64,000 nt of DNA from contig NZ_JAHZIL010000003.1 in the NCBI RefSeq assembly GCF_019443085.1, positions 1,860,001 through 1,924,000 on the forward strand, in the 5' to 3' direction. Source of the DNA: Marinobacter sp. F4218 (GTDB lineage: Bacteria > Pseudomonadota > Gammaproteobacteria > Pseudomonadales > Oleiphilaceae). The position numbers were made by a program, and so were the translations under genes. The notes beneath the pieces are model-generated. The model saw only the letters and a list, made by a program, of their open reading frames with translations, searched no databases and was not told the DNA's origin. Below are positions 26,043 through 36,468 of the stretch, in pieces (position 1 is the stretch's first letter; every line of letters begins with the position of its first letter).

Positions 26043-27491
26043 ATGAACGATATCCAGGCCGGTGGTGGTGCAGGGTACATGACACAGCTGTTTACCGAGA
26101 ACAACAAGAGCGGGCTGACCCGTGATCTGATCGAAGCCCTGTTCCCGATGTTCGAGGCCGCAAGCGCCGGTGCCATCGCGGTGGACAAGGACAGCCGGAT
26201 CACCTGGATTAACAGCAGTTATTCCCATCTGCTGGGACTGGGCGACCCGTCGCGGGTGGTGGGCAAACCGGTGCGCCAGGTGATACCCCAGACCCGAATG
26301 CCGGAAGTGGTAGAGAGTGGCAAGCCGCTGCTGCTGGACATCATGGAGCACAACGAGCAGCAGCTGGTGGTCACCCGCCTGCCGTTTTATGACGAGGAAG
26401 GCCGGATCGTGGGCGCTGTGGCGTTCGTGCTGTATGACGATCTGCAGCCTCTGACCCCTCTGGTGGCCAAATACCGACGTCTGCATCAGGATCTGGCCGC
26501 CGCTCGAAAGGCGTTGGCGAAGAAGGTTCGTGGGACGCGTTACAGTCTCGGGGACTTTGTCGGGGCCAGTCCCGCGGCGCTGGAAGTAAAACGCCGTGCC
26601 CGCCTGGCGGCCGGTCGTGAGATGCCGGTGCTGCTGTTGGGTGAAACCGGTACGGGCAAGGAAGTTCTGGCCCAGGCCATCCACTCGGTCTCTACCCGGG
26701 CCGAGAAGCCGTTCGTTGGGGTCAACGTGGCGGCCATCCCAGACAACCTGTTGGAAGCGGAGTTCTTTGGTGTGGCACCGGGCGCTTACACCGGTGCCGA
26801 CCGGCGCACCCGGGAGGGAAAGTTCCAGCTTGCCAACGGCGGCACGCTGTTCCTGGATGAGGTTGGTGACATGCCGTTACCCTTGCAGGCCAAGCTGTTG
26901 CGGGCCCTGCAGGAGGGCGAAATCGAGCCCTTGGGTTCGAATAAGGTCGAGCAGGTGGACGTCCGGGTGATCGCGGCAACCAGCCGTAACCTCGAGGCCA
27001 TGATCGCCGAAGGCAGTTTCCGCTCGGATCTTTATTACCGGCTCAACGTGCTCGAAATTCCCATTCCGCCGTTGCGGGACCGGCTCGCGGATCTGGGCGT
27101 GCTGTGCGAGGCTCTGCTGGGCGAGATCTGTGAAGGGCTCGAGCTGCGTGGCGAAATTACCGATGCCGGGGTGTCTGCGCTGGGCAGCTATGACTGGCCA
27201 GGCAATATCCGGGAGCTGCGTAATGTTCTGGAGCGGGCCCTGACGATGGGGGAGGAAGGTGGCCTGCTCGATGCCGATGCGGTCTTCAAGGTGCTGCCTC
27301 GAACTGGCAAGCGCCTGGTGTCGTCGCTGACGCCACAGCCCGTGCGCCCCCTGGCCCGGACCCTGGCGGAGGCCGAAGCCCAGGCGATTGAAGAGGCGCT
27401 GGTGGCCAGCCGCGGTAACCGGACCCGCGCCGCCAAGTTGCTTGGCATTTCCCGGTCCGTACTTTACGAGAAGCTGGCAAAACTGTCCTGA
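26043..27491 (+). CDS. sigma-54-dependent transcriptional activator with PAS domain
   Basis: This is a bacterial enhancer-binding protein that probably controls the adjoining 3-hydroxybutyrate genes. Domains in order: a PAS sensor (about residues 25-135, with ITWINSSYSHLLG), an AAA+ ATPase (about 165-395), and a Fis-type helix-turn-helix at the C-terminus (NRTRAAKLLGISRSVLYEKL). Walker A is GETGTGKE near residue 200 and Walker B is GGTLFLDE. The sigma-54 contact loop reads GAYTGA at 247-252 instead of the usual GAFTGA. No receiver domain is present, so control is probably by a ligand at the PAS domain. Its stop codon lies inside the first activator-like site. Confidence 0.93.
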   Translation: MNDIQAGGGAGYMTQLFTENNKSGLTRDLIEALFPMFEAASAGAIAVDKDSRITWINSSYSHLLGLGDPSRVVGKPVRQVIPQTRMPEVVESGKPLLLDIMEHNEQQLVVTRLPFYDEEGRIVGAVAFVLYDDLQPLTPLVAKYRRLHQDLAAARKALAKKVRGTRYSLGDFVGASPAALEVKRRARLAAGREMPVLLLGETGTGKEVLAQAIHSVSTRAEKPFVGVNVAAIPDNLLEAEFFGVAPGAYTGADRRTREGKFQLANGGTLFLDEVGDMPLPLQAKLLRALQEGEIEPLGSNKVEQVDVRVIAATSRNLEAMIAEGSFRSDLYYRLNVLEIPIPPLRDRLADLGVLCEALLGEICEGLELRGEITDAGVSALGSYDWPGNIRELRNVLERALTMGEEGGLLDADAVFKVLPRTGKRLVSSLTPQPVRPLARTLAEAEAQAIEEALVASRGNRTRAAKLLGISRSVLYEKLAKLS

Positions 27492-27564
27492 AATCAGGAC
27501 AGATGTCCTGTAATCCGTACAAACCCTTACGACTGATGTCTAAATGTGTCCGGTTATCCGGACG
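27484..27564 (+). promoter_or_regulatory. three activator-site copies before the TRAP transporter operon
   Basis: The copies are TGTCCTGAAATCAGGACA (27484-27501, part of a perfect 8-4-8 inverted repeat at 27483-27502), TGTCCTGTAATCCGTACA (27504-27521) and TGTCCGGTTATCCGGACG (27547-27564). Start-to-start distances of 20 and 43 bp are near whole turns of the helix. They lie about 90-170 bp before the expected transcription start, where sigma-54 activators normally bind. Confidence 0.8.
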
Positions 27565-27629
27565 ATTTTCGCCTGCCTTGTTTCCAGCAGATCACTCTAT
27601 CTTTATGAAAAAACAGGTGAAAGTTTGGT

Positions 27630-27645
27630 TGGCACGTTGTCTGCA
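27630..27645 (+). promoter_or_regulatory. sigma-54 (-24/-12) promoter for the TRAP operon
   Basis: TGGCACGTTGTCTGCA matches the sigma-54 consensus TGGCACG-N4-TTGCA at all positions but one, with the GG and GC pairs correctly spaced. Transcription would start near 27655. Confidence 0.85.
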
Positions 27646-27673
27646 CGTACCGGGATGCAGAACGTCAGAACAA

Positions 27674-27739
27674 CGCAGAAAACAAGACTGACGCTTATTG
27701 TTGGACCCCCAAATTACCCAGGTCGGTCTGTTTTCTGCG
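27674..27739 (+). repeat. stem-loop in the leader of the TRAP operon
   Basis: CGCAGAAAACA (27674-27684) pairs perfectly with TGTTTTCTGCG (27729-27739). The pairing continues as AGACTGAC against GTCGGTC with a bulge and one mismatch, giving a stem of about 17 bp and a loop of about 30 bases. It lies downstream of the predicted start and could stabilise the mRNA or bind a regulator. Confidence 0.6.
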
Positions 27740-27820
27740 ATGTCTGGCTATACTCAGACCAGGCCTGTCAGATTTGCGACCGCCAGGCCGTATACAACAA
27801 CAATGCTAGGAGACTTGCCA

Positions 27821-28873
27821 ATGAAACTCTTGAAGGCCATCACCGGTATCGCCGGTGCGATTGCCCTGACGACGGGTTCCGCTTTCGCAGACGATCTGCG
27901 CTGGAAAATGCCTGTTGCTTTCGCCACCAATCTGCCTGGCCTCGGTTCTCCCGCAGCCTGGGTTGCAGACAACCTCACCACCGCTTCTGATGGCAGCATC
28001 CAGGTCCGGGTTTATGAGCCGGGCAAGCTGGTGCCGCCATTCGACATTCTTCAGTCCGTTTCTGACGGCAAGGTATCGGCGGGCTACACCTGGATCGGGT
28101 ATGACCAGGGCAAAGTGCCTGCAATTCCCCTGTTTGCCGCTGTCCCCTTTGGAATGAAGCCACCGGCCTACATCGGTTGGTATTACTTCGGTGGCGGTCA
28201 TGAAATGCTGCAGGAAACCTATGCCAACAAGGGCTTCAATGTTCACGCCCAGCTGTGCGGCATCATTGGGCCAGAAACAGCGGGTTGGTATTCCGAGCCC
28301 ATCGAAACACTGGAAGACTACAAGGGCCTGAAGATCCGCTTCGCTGGTCTCGGTGGTAAGGTTCTCGAAAAACTGGGCGCCTCTGTAACCATGATGCCCG
28401 GCGGCGAGCTTTACCAGGCACTGGAAAAGGGCACCATCGATGCCACCGAGTTTTCCATGCCCGCCATCGACCAGATCCTCGGATTTAACCAGGTGGTCAA
28501 GTACAACCTGTTCCCGGGCTGGCACCAGCAATTCACAGCCCAGTACATGCTGATCAACAAGGATGAGTGGGCACGCGCCACTGAGGCTCAGAAGGCGCTG
28601 GTTGAGGCTTCCTGTACTGCGGCTACCACCCGTGGTCTGGCTGAGGGCGAGTACAAGAACGGCAAGGTTCTGGCCGAGTTCCAGGAAAAGGGCGTTCAGG
28701 CTGATCAGATCCCCCGCGACGTTCTGCTCAAGCTGAGGGAAGTCACTCAGGAAGTGCTTGAGGAAGAAGCGTCCAAGGATGCCGACTTCAAGCGTGTTTA
28801 CGAGAGTCAGCAGGAGTTCATGGAATCCTACAAGGTGTGGGACACCCGCGCCTATGTTCCAGCGGACCTCTAA
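27821..28873 (+). CDS. TRAP transporter substrate-binding protein, DctP family
   Basis: This is the periplasmic solute receptor of a TRAP transporter. The 350-residue protein has a signal peptide ending in SAFA (mature start DDLRWKMP) and the DctP domain, including YKGLKIRFAGLGGKVLEKLG with the arginine that contacts the substrate carboxylate. The ATG at 27821 follows GGAGA; the longer upstream frame lies in the leader. Linkage with 3-hydroxybutyrate dehydrogenase and acetoacetyl-CoA synthetase suggests that the ligand is 3-hydroxybutyrate or a related hydroxy- or keto-acid. Confidence 0.92.
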   Translation: MKLLKAITGIAGAIALTTGSAFADDLRWKMPVAFATNLPGLGSPAAWVADNLTTASDGSIQVRVYEPGKLVPPFDILQSVSDGKVSAGYTWIGYDQGKVPAIPLFAAVPFGMKPPAYIGWYYFGGGHEMLQETYANKGFNVHAQLCGIIGPETAGWYSEPIETLEDYKGLKIRFAGLGGKVLEKLGASVTMMPGGELYQALEKGTIDATEFSMPAIDQILGFNQVVKYNLFPGWHQQFTAQYMLINKDEWARATEAQKALVEASCTAATTRGLAEGEYKNGKVLAEFQEKGVQADQIPRDVLLKLREVTQEVLEEEASKDADFKRVYESQQEFMESYKVWDTRAYVPADL

Positions 28874-28893
28874 GGTTCGGGGCTGACCAAAAG

Positions 28894-28919
28894 GGGCACC
28901 GGAGCTTATGCCGGTGCCC
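28894..28919 (+). terminator. hairpin between the TRAP receptor and permease genes
   Basis: GGGCACCGG (28894-28902) and CCGGTGCCC (28911-28919) form a perfect 9-bp stem with an eight-base loop. The T run after it is weak. Such hairpins often lower permease expression relative to the binding protein by partial termination or by stabilising the upstream mRNA. Confidence 0.6.
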
Positions 28920-28992
28920 TCTGATTTAGTCTGGATGGCCCTGCGGGGCCATCCTTGTTTCACGGCAGGCTTTCTGAACGAGGAACTGTTGT

Positions 28993-29631
28993 ATGACAGT
29001 GTCTGATAAGGGCTCTTCGTCCGATGTCCATGCATCGGCGTCGGATGCCGGTCAATTTATTCATCATCACACCGAGTTTCCGACCACCCGGCTGAGCGAG
29101 GTCCTGGACGGTGTGATTTCTGCGATAGGCAAGAGTGCCTCCTGGCTCTGGATTGTGGTTACCGGCGTGATCATCTACGCGGTAGTGGGGCGCTATGCCT
29201 TTGGCCAGGGTTCGGTAACTCTTGAAGAAGTCCAGTGGCATCTGGCCGGTGCCGGCTGGTTGTTGGGGTTGGGCTATACCCTGGTGACCGATGACCATGT
29301 CAGGGTGGACGTCATCCATGAACGCCTTTCGCTCAAAGGCCAGGCGTGGATTGAACTGTTGGGTTTGGTGTTTCTGCTGTTGCCGTTTCTGGTGCTGGCG
29401 GTCTACGAAATGATTCCCTATGCCGTGAGCTCCTGGGAACAGGGTGAGACCAGCCAGGCGCCGGCGGGCCTGCCTTACCGCTGGATCCTCAAGGGCGTTC
29501 TGGCACTGTCTTTTGTGCTCCTGATAATCGCTGCCCTGTCCCGTCTGATGAAAGTTGCTGCCCTGCTTTTCGGCTTCCCGAAGCCAATCCGGGTCGAGTC
29601 CTGTGACAACAAGAAAGAGGATGCGTCCTGA
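28993..29631 (+). CDS. TRAP transporter small permease, DctQ family
   Basis: This small membrane subunit of the TRAP transporter has four predicted helices. LEEVQWHLAGAGWLLGLGYT and HVRVDVIHERLS are typical DctQ features. At 212 residues it carries a hydrophilic N-terminal extension of about 40 residues, longer than most DctQ proteins. Its stop overlaps the start of the large permease (TGATG). Confidence 0.9.
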   Translation: MTVSDKGSSSDVHASASDAGQFIHHHTEFPTTRLSEVLDGVISAIGKSASWLWIVVTGVIIYAVVGRYAFGQGSVTLEEVQWHLAGAGWLLGLGYTLVTDDHVRVDVIHERLSLKGQAWIELLGLVFLLLPFLVLAVYEMIPYAVSSWEQGETSQAPAGLPYRWILKGVLALSFVLLIIAALSRLMKVAALLFGFPKPIRVESCDNKKEDAS

Positions 29632-30995
29632 TGGAGCTTGAAACCCTTTTCGTAATCGGCATGTTCCTCACGTTCGGGGCGCTGCTGATGACCGGTTATC
29701 CGGTTGCGTGGGTGTTGGGTGGCACCGCGGTCATCTGGACCGTTGTTGGTGTCATCGCCGTCGAGAATTTTGGTGCCAATCTGTGGTTCGACTACTCCTC
29801 CTCCATGGGGCTGGTCCCCGAACGAATCTGGAAGGTGGTCAGTAGCGAGACCCTTGTTGCCCTGCCCATGTTTATCTTCATGGGCATTATGCTTGATCAG
29901 TCCGGTGTTGCCGAACGCCTGATGAACAGTATGGTCAAACTCTTTGGCGCCGTCCGTGGCGGCTATGCGGTTACCGTTATTGTCATCGGCGTACTGCTGG
30001 CCGCGACCACGGGTATCATCGGTGCTTCTGTCGTGCTGCTCGGCATGTTGTCCCTGCCGGTGATGATGGAGAACAAGTACGACAAGGGCTTTGCGGTGGG
30101 CACGGCCTGTGCCACCGGGACCCTGGGTATCCTGATTCCCCCGTCCATCATGCTCGTGCTGATGGCGGACCGGCTGGCCGTTCCGGAAGCGTCGGTCGGC
30201 GATCTGTTCATGGGCGCCTTCTTCCCCGGCCTCATGCTGGGTGCCATGTACGTGGCCTACGCCATTATCCGACCCATGCTGCAACCCCACATTGCGCCGG
30301 TACCGGCGGGCACCGAAAAAGTGAGCTGGGCCATCGTCTGGGAAGTGGCGAAAGCCGTTGTTCCGACGGCCGCGCTCATCCTGGGTGTGCTCGGTTCCAT
30401 CTTTGCCGGCATTGCGACCCCAACGGAGGCTTCCGGTGTTGGCGCTTTGGGTGCTCTGCTGTTGGCACTGATGGCTGGCCGATTGAACCTGAAAGTGCTC
30501 AATTCCTCCATGCAGCAGACCACCCGAACGGCTGCGTTCATCTTTGCCATCTTCCTGGGCGCGACCGCGTTCTCCGTGGTCCTGCGGGGGCTTGGCGGCG
30601 ACCAGGTGATCGAAGACGCGCTTTTGGGTCTGCCGTTTGGTCCTTATGGCGTCGTTCTGACCATTCTGTTCGGCGTATTCCTGCTCGGCTTCTTCCTGGA
30701 CTGGGTGGAAATTACCCTGATCATCCTGCCCCTGGTCGCGCCGGTTGTGCAAAGCCTCGGTTTCGACCTGGTCTGGTTCACCATCCTGTTCGCCATGTGC
30801 CTGCAGACCTCTTTCCTGACGCCGCCGGTTGGATTTGCACTGTTTTACATCAAGGGCGTGGCCCCGCCGGAGATCAAGGTCACCGATATTTATCGTGGCG
30901 TTATTCCGTTCATCATTATCCAGCTGGCAGCACTGGCCATTGTGTTCGTGGTACCGGAAATCGCGACCTGGCTGCCCAGCGTGGCTTACGATTAA
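29631..30995 (+). CDS. TRAP transporter large permease, DctM family
   Basis: This is the ion-coupled transport subunit, 454 residues with 12 or more helices. Conserved DctM sequences include [45 protein letters not shown] and [17 protein letters not shown]. Only 13 bases separate its stop from the dehydrogenase gene, so uptake and oxidation are co-transcribed. Confidence 0.93.
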   Translation: MELETLFVIGMFLTFGALLMTGYPVAWVLGGTAVIWTVVGVIAVENFGANLWFDYSSSMGLVPERIWKVVSSETLVALPMFIFMGIMLDQSGVAERLMNSMVKLFGAVRGGYAVTVIVIGVLLAATTGIIGASVVLLGMLSLPVMMENKYDKGFAVGTACATGTLGILIPPSIMLVLMADRLAVPEASVGDLFMGAFFPGLMLGAMYVAYAIIRPMLQPHIAPVPAGTEKVSWAIVWEVAKAVVPTAALILGVLGSIFAGIATPTEASGVGALGALLLALMAGRLNLKVLNSSMQQTTRTAAFIFAIFLGATAFSVVLRGLGGDQVIEDALLGLPFGPYGVVLTILFGVFLLGFFLDWVEITLIILPLVAPVVQSLGFDLVWFTILFAMCLQTSFLTPPVGFALFYIKGVAPPEIKVTDIYRGVIPFIIIQLAALAIVFVVPEIATWLPSVAYD

Positions 30996-31008
30996 GGAGA
31001 CAATAACC

Positions 31009-31788
31009 ATGCGTCTGGAAAACCGGATTGCACTGATTACTGGTGCCGGCCGTGGCATCGGCCGGGCCATTGCCGAGGCCTATGGCCGCGAAGGCGCCAA
31101 GGTCGCCGTGGCTGACCTGACACTCGAGGCGGCACAGGACACCGTGGCAGCCATTGAGCAGGCCGGCGGCACCGCCATGGCGCTGGCCATGGATGTCACC
31201 GACGAAAAGGCCGTGGATGAGGGCGTGGCTGCCATCGTGGACAAATGGGGCGGACTCGACATTGCCCTGGCCAACGCCGGCATCCAGCACATTGATGCCA
31301 TCCACAAGCTGTCGTTCGCCGACTGGAGCAAGGTGATGAGTGTGCACCTGGACGGCGCTTTCCTGGTGACCCGGGCGGCGTTGAACCAGATGTACGCCAG
31401 CGGCGGAGGCACCATGCTGTACATGGGGTCGGTACACTCGCTCGAAGCCTCGCCGCTGAAGGCGCCTTACGTGGCGGCCAAGCACGGCATGCTGGGCCTG
31501 TGCCGGGCAGTAGCGAAAGAGGGCGCCGAGTACGGCGTGCGCAGCAACATCATCTGCCCGGGCTTCGTCCGGACGCCGCTGGTGGACAAACAGATACCCG
31601 AGCAGGCCAAGGAGCTGGGAATCTCCGAGGACGAGGTGATCAGCAAGGTCATGTTGAAAAACACCGTGGACGGAGAATTCACCACCCTGGAGGATGTTGC
31701 CGAACTGGCGGTCCACCTGGCGGCTTTCCCCTCGGCAGCACTGACCGGCCAATCGATTGTGGTCAGTCACGGCTGGCACATGCAGTAA
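31009..31788 (+). CDS. 3-hydroxybutyrate dehydrogenase (SDR family)
   Basis: This enzyme most likely oxidises D-3-hydroxybutyrate to acetoacetate with NAD. The 259-residue protein is a classical short-chain dehydrogenase: nucleotide loop TGAGRGIG near residue 11, LANAGIQHI, the catalytic serine in [16 protein letters not shown], and Tyr/Lys in YVAAKHG. The stretch around SVHS...APYVAAKHG closely follows the pattern of characterised 3-hydroxybutyrate dehydrogenases. An AAGGAGA ribosome site precedes the ATG at 31009. The gene sits between the TRAP permease and acetoacetyl-CoA synthetase, which supports the assignment. Confidence 0.88.
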   Translation: MRLENRIALITGAGRGIGRAIAEAYGREGAKVAVADLTLEAAQDTVAAIEQAGGTAMALAMDVTDEKAVDEGVAAIVDKWGGLDIALANAGIQHIDAIHKLSFADWSKVMSVHLDGAFLVTRAALNQMYASGGGTMLYMGSVHSLEASPLKAPYVAAKHGMLGLCRAVAKEGAEYGVRSNIICPGFVRTPLVDKQIPEQAKELGISEDEVISKVMLKNTVDGEFTTLEDVAELAVHLAAFPSAALTGQSIVVSHGWHMQ

Positions 31789-31804
31789 GACACAGGAGAG
31801 ACGG

Positions 31805-33796
<1,992 letters not shown>

Positions 33797-33814
33797 AACC
33801 GACAGGGCCTGACC

Positions 33815-33872
33815 AGCGAGGGGTTACTGATCGCCAAAACTGTGCGCAGGTTTTGGCGGGCGGTAACCCTCG
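33815..33872. repeat. compound stem-loop after the CoA ligase gene
   Basis: An outer stem, GCGAGGGGTTAC (33815-33826) with GTAACCCTCGC (33862-33872), encloses an inner stem, CGCCAAAAC with GTTTTGGCG. There is no T run. It may end the 3-hydroxybutyrate operon or protect its 3' end. Confidence 0.6.
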
Positions 33873-33971
33873 CGGCCTGCCGGCTTGAAACCCCGGAATG
33901 TACTAAAGTTTCGTAAATTCGAGGTTTTTCATCGTCCTGTAACGGGAATTAGCGAACTTTTCGTCCGTTCT

Positions 33972-34018
33972 TATACTAAGATCGTAACCAGAATTCATGA
34001 AAAAATGGTATCTTAGTA
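33972..34018 (+). promoter_or_regulatory. presumed promoter and inverted repeat of isocitrate dehydrogenase
   Basis: A -10-like TATACT (33972-33977) overlaps the left arm of a perfect 9-bp inverted repeat, TACTAAGAT (33974-33982) and ATCTTAGTA (34010-34018). A repeat overlapping a -10 box suggests an operator or a stem at the 5' end of the mRNA. No good -35 box is seen. Confidence 0.4.
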
Positions 34019-34123
34019 GGTCTATCAAAAGTTCCTAATCAGTCATCGCTCGGGTCGGACGTCCACAAGACGCCTGACCCCGCCGTGACCGTCCTGAACC
34101 CACCCATTAGCCTGAGGACGAAA

Positions 34124-36367
34124 ATGACATCATCCAAAGCAAAGATTGTCTATACCCTGACCGACGAGGCACCTGCCCTCGCGACACGGTCGCTTCTTCC
34201 CATCCTGGAAACCTACGCCAAGCCGGCTGGCATTGAATTCGAAACCAGCGACATTTCTCTCGCGGCGCGTATTCTGGCGAACTTCCCGGACTACCTTGAA
34301 GAAGACCAGCGGGTTCCGGATGCGTTGGCTGAGCTGGGCGAGTACACCAAGGACCCGGATGCCAACATCATCAAGTTGCCGAACATCTCTGCTTCCATCC
34401 CCCAGCTGCGCGCAGCCATCAAAGAGCTGAACGAGCAGGGCTACAAGGTTCCCGAATACAAGGAAGATCCGGAGACCGACGAAGAGAAGGAAATCCAGTC
34501 CCGCTACGCCAAGGTACTGGGCAGCGCCGTTAACCCGGTTCTGCGCGAGGGCAACAGCGATCGTCGCGCCCCGGCAGCGGTCAAAGCCTTTGCCCGCAAA
34601 TACCCCCACACCATGGGCGAATGGAGCCCGGCGTCCCGGACCCACGTTGCCCACATGCGCGGCGGTGACTTCTACTCCAGCGAGCAGTCGGTCACCCTCG
34701 ACAAGGCCACCACCGCCCGTATCGTGTTCGAGAACAAGCAGGGCAAGCAGACCGTTCTGAAATCCGAGCTTCCACTGCAGGAAGGTGAAGTGCTCGACGG
34801 CATGTACATGAGCAAGAAAGCGCTGGTCAAGTTCTTCGAGGACGCCATCGAAGACTGTGAGAAAACCGGTGTGATGTTCTCCCTGCACGTGAAAGCGACC
34901 ATGATGAAGATCTCCCACCCGATCGTGTTCGGTCACGCGGTGAAGGTTTTCTATCGGGACCTGTTCGACAAGTACGGTGATCTGTTTGATGAAATCGGGG
35001 TTAACCCGAACAACGGCCTGTCCAGTGTGGTCGAGAAAATCAAGCAGTTGCCGGAGTCCAAGCAGGAGCAGATCCAGGAAGACCTGCACGCCTGTTACGA
35101 GCACCGTCCGGAAATCGCGATGGTCGATTCCGTCAAGGGCATCACCAACCTGCACGTACCGAGCGACGTGATTGTTGACGCCTCCATGCCGGCGATGATC
35201 CGCAACTCCGGCAAGATGTGGGCCCGTGACAACAAGCTCAAGGACACCAAGGCGGTCATGCCGGAGTCCACCTACGCCACCATCTACCAGGAAGTCATCA
35301 ACTTCTGCAAGACCCACGGCGCCTTCGATCCGACCACCATGGGTACGGTGCCGAACGTGGGCCTGATGGCGCAGAAGGCCGAGGAGTATGGCTCCCACGA
35401 CAAGACTTTTGAGATCAAGGAAGACGGTGTGGTCCGGGTCATTGCCGAGGACGGTACCGTGCTGACCGAGCACAACGTCGAGAAAGGCGATATCTGGCGC
35501 GCGTGCCAGACCAAGGACCTGCCGATCCGCGACTGGGTCAAGCTGGCGGTCAGCCGTGCCCGCGCCACCGGTATGCCGGCGGTGTTCTGGCTCGACGATG
35601 AGCGTGCCCACGATGCCCAGCTGATCAAGAAGGTCGAGACTTACCTGAAGGATCACGATACCGAGGGTCTGGATATCCGCATCATGTCGCCGGTCCGTGC
35701 CATCCGCTGGACCATGGAGCGCCTGATTCGCGGCCTGGACACCATCTCCGTCACCGGCAACGTCCTGCGCGACTACCTGACGGACCTGTTCCCGATCCTG
35801 GAGCTGGGCACCAGTGCCAAGATGCTGTCCATCGTGCCGCTGCTGAACGGCGGTGGCCTGTATGAAACCGGTGCCGGCGGTTCCGCGCCGAAGCACGTGC
35901 AGCAGCTGATCCAGGAGAACCATCTGCGCTGGGATTCACTCGGTGAATTCCTGGCCACGGCAGTGTCCCTGGATGAGCTCGGTGAAAAGCAGCGCAACGA
36001 GCGTGCTCGCCTGCTGGGTCAGACCCTGGACAAGGCCACGGAGCGCCTGCTGGAGAACAACCAGTCGCCGTCCCGGGTCACCGGTGAACTCGATAACCGT
36101 GGCTCCCACTTCCACCTCGCCCGCTACTGGGCCGAGGAACTGGCCAAGCAGGACAGCGACAAGGAGCTGAAGGAATTCTTCGCCAAGCTGTCCAAGCAGC
36201 TGGAGGAGAACAAGGACAAGATCCTGGAGGAAATGACCGTGGTTCAGGGCCAACCGGCCGATATCGGCGGCTATTATCACCCGCCGATGGAGAAGGTCTG
36301 CGAGATCATGCAGCCAAGTGCGACCTTGAACAGGATCCTCGAGGAGGCTCGCGCCTCGGTTAAGTAA
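34124..36367 (+). CDS. icd: NADP-dependent isocitrate dehydrogenase, monomeric type
   Basis: This TCA-cycle enzyme oxidatively decarboxylates isocitrate to 2-oxoglutarate. The 747-residue protein is the monomeric form, unrelated in length to the 415-residue dimeric enzyme. It opens with [20 protein letters not shown] and contains [31 protein letters not shown] and [19 protein letters not shown], all typical. The ATG at 34124 follows GAGGACG; an upstream in-frame start at 34085 lies in the leader. A strong terminator follows. Confidence 0.95.
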   Translation: MTSSKAKIVYTLTDEAPALATRSLLPILETYAKPAGIEFETSDISLAARILANFPDYLEEDQRVPDALAELGEYTKDPDANIIKLPNISASIPQLRAAIKELNEQGYKVPEYKEDPETDEEKEIQSRYAKVLGSAVNPVLREGNSDRRAPAAVKAFARKYPHTMGEWSPASRTHVAHMRGGDFYSSEQSVTLDKATTARIVFENKQGKQTVLKSELPLQEGEVLDGMYMSKKALVKFFEDAIEDCEKTGVMFSLHVKATMMKISHPIVFGHAVKVFYRDLFDKYGDLFDEIGVNPNNGLSSVVEKIKQLPESKQEQIQEDLHACYEHRPEIAMVDSVKGITNLHVPSDVIVDASMPAMIRNSGKMWARDNKLKDTKAVMPESTYATIYQEVINFCKTHGAFDPTTMGTVPNVGLMAQKAEEYGSHDKTFEIKEDGVVRVIAEDGTVLTEHNVEKGDIWRACQTKDLPIRDWVKLAVSRARATGMPAVFWLDDERAHDAQLIKKVETYLKDHDTEGLDIRIMSPVRAIRWTMERLIRGLDTISVTGNVLRDYLTDLFPILELGTSAKMLSIVPLLNGGGLYETGAGGSAPKHVQQLIQENHLRWDSLGEFLATAVSLDELGEKQRNERARLLGQTLDKATERLLENNQSPSRVTGELDNRGSHFHLARYWAEELAKQDSDKELKEFFAKLSKQLEENKDKILEEMTVVQGQPADIGGYYHPPMEKVCEIMQPSATLNRILEEARASVK

Positions 36368-36403
36368 GGCTGAGGGGCGGGCCTGAAGGGCCGGTCCCTC
36401 CCG

Positions 36404-36442
36404 AAAAACCCGGACAACCTACCCAGGTTCTCCGGGTTTTTT
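36404..36442 (+). terminator. intrinsic terminator after isocitrate dehydrogenase
   Basis: AAACCCGGA-c-AACCT pairs with AGGTT-c-TCCGGGTTT around a short ACCC loop and runs into six T residues. It is the clearest terminator in the window. The A-rich left arm may also let it work for the opposing antiporter gene. Confidence 0.85.
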
Positions 36443-36468
36443 GTGTCTTGGTGATCGTCGTCTGGTCT

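Larger units (their letters stand above)
27492..27820. other. 329-bp control region of the TRAP transporter operon
   Basis: No gene is apparent. The region holds activator-like sites, a sigma-54 promoter and a leader of about 165 bases with a long stem-loop, all listed separately. A second small hairpin, GTCTG/CAGAC, occurs at 27742-27759. Confidence 0.7.
33797..34123. other. 327-bp region between the CoA ligase and isocitrate dehydrogenase genes
   Basis: No gene is apparent. The first part has a compound stem-loop at 33815-33872. The second part is AT-rich and holds the presumed promoter of the isocitrate dehydrogenase gene with a 9-bp inverted repeat (both listed). Confidence 0.6.

Noticed and set aside
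29475..31070. Antisense reading frame over the TRAP permease genes
   Set aside because: It is a shadow of dctM coding bias with low-complexity hydrophilic content.
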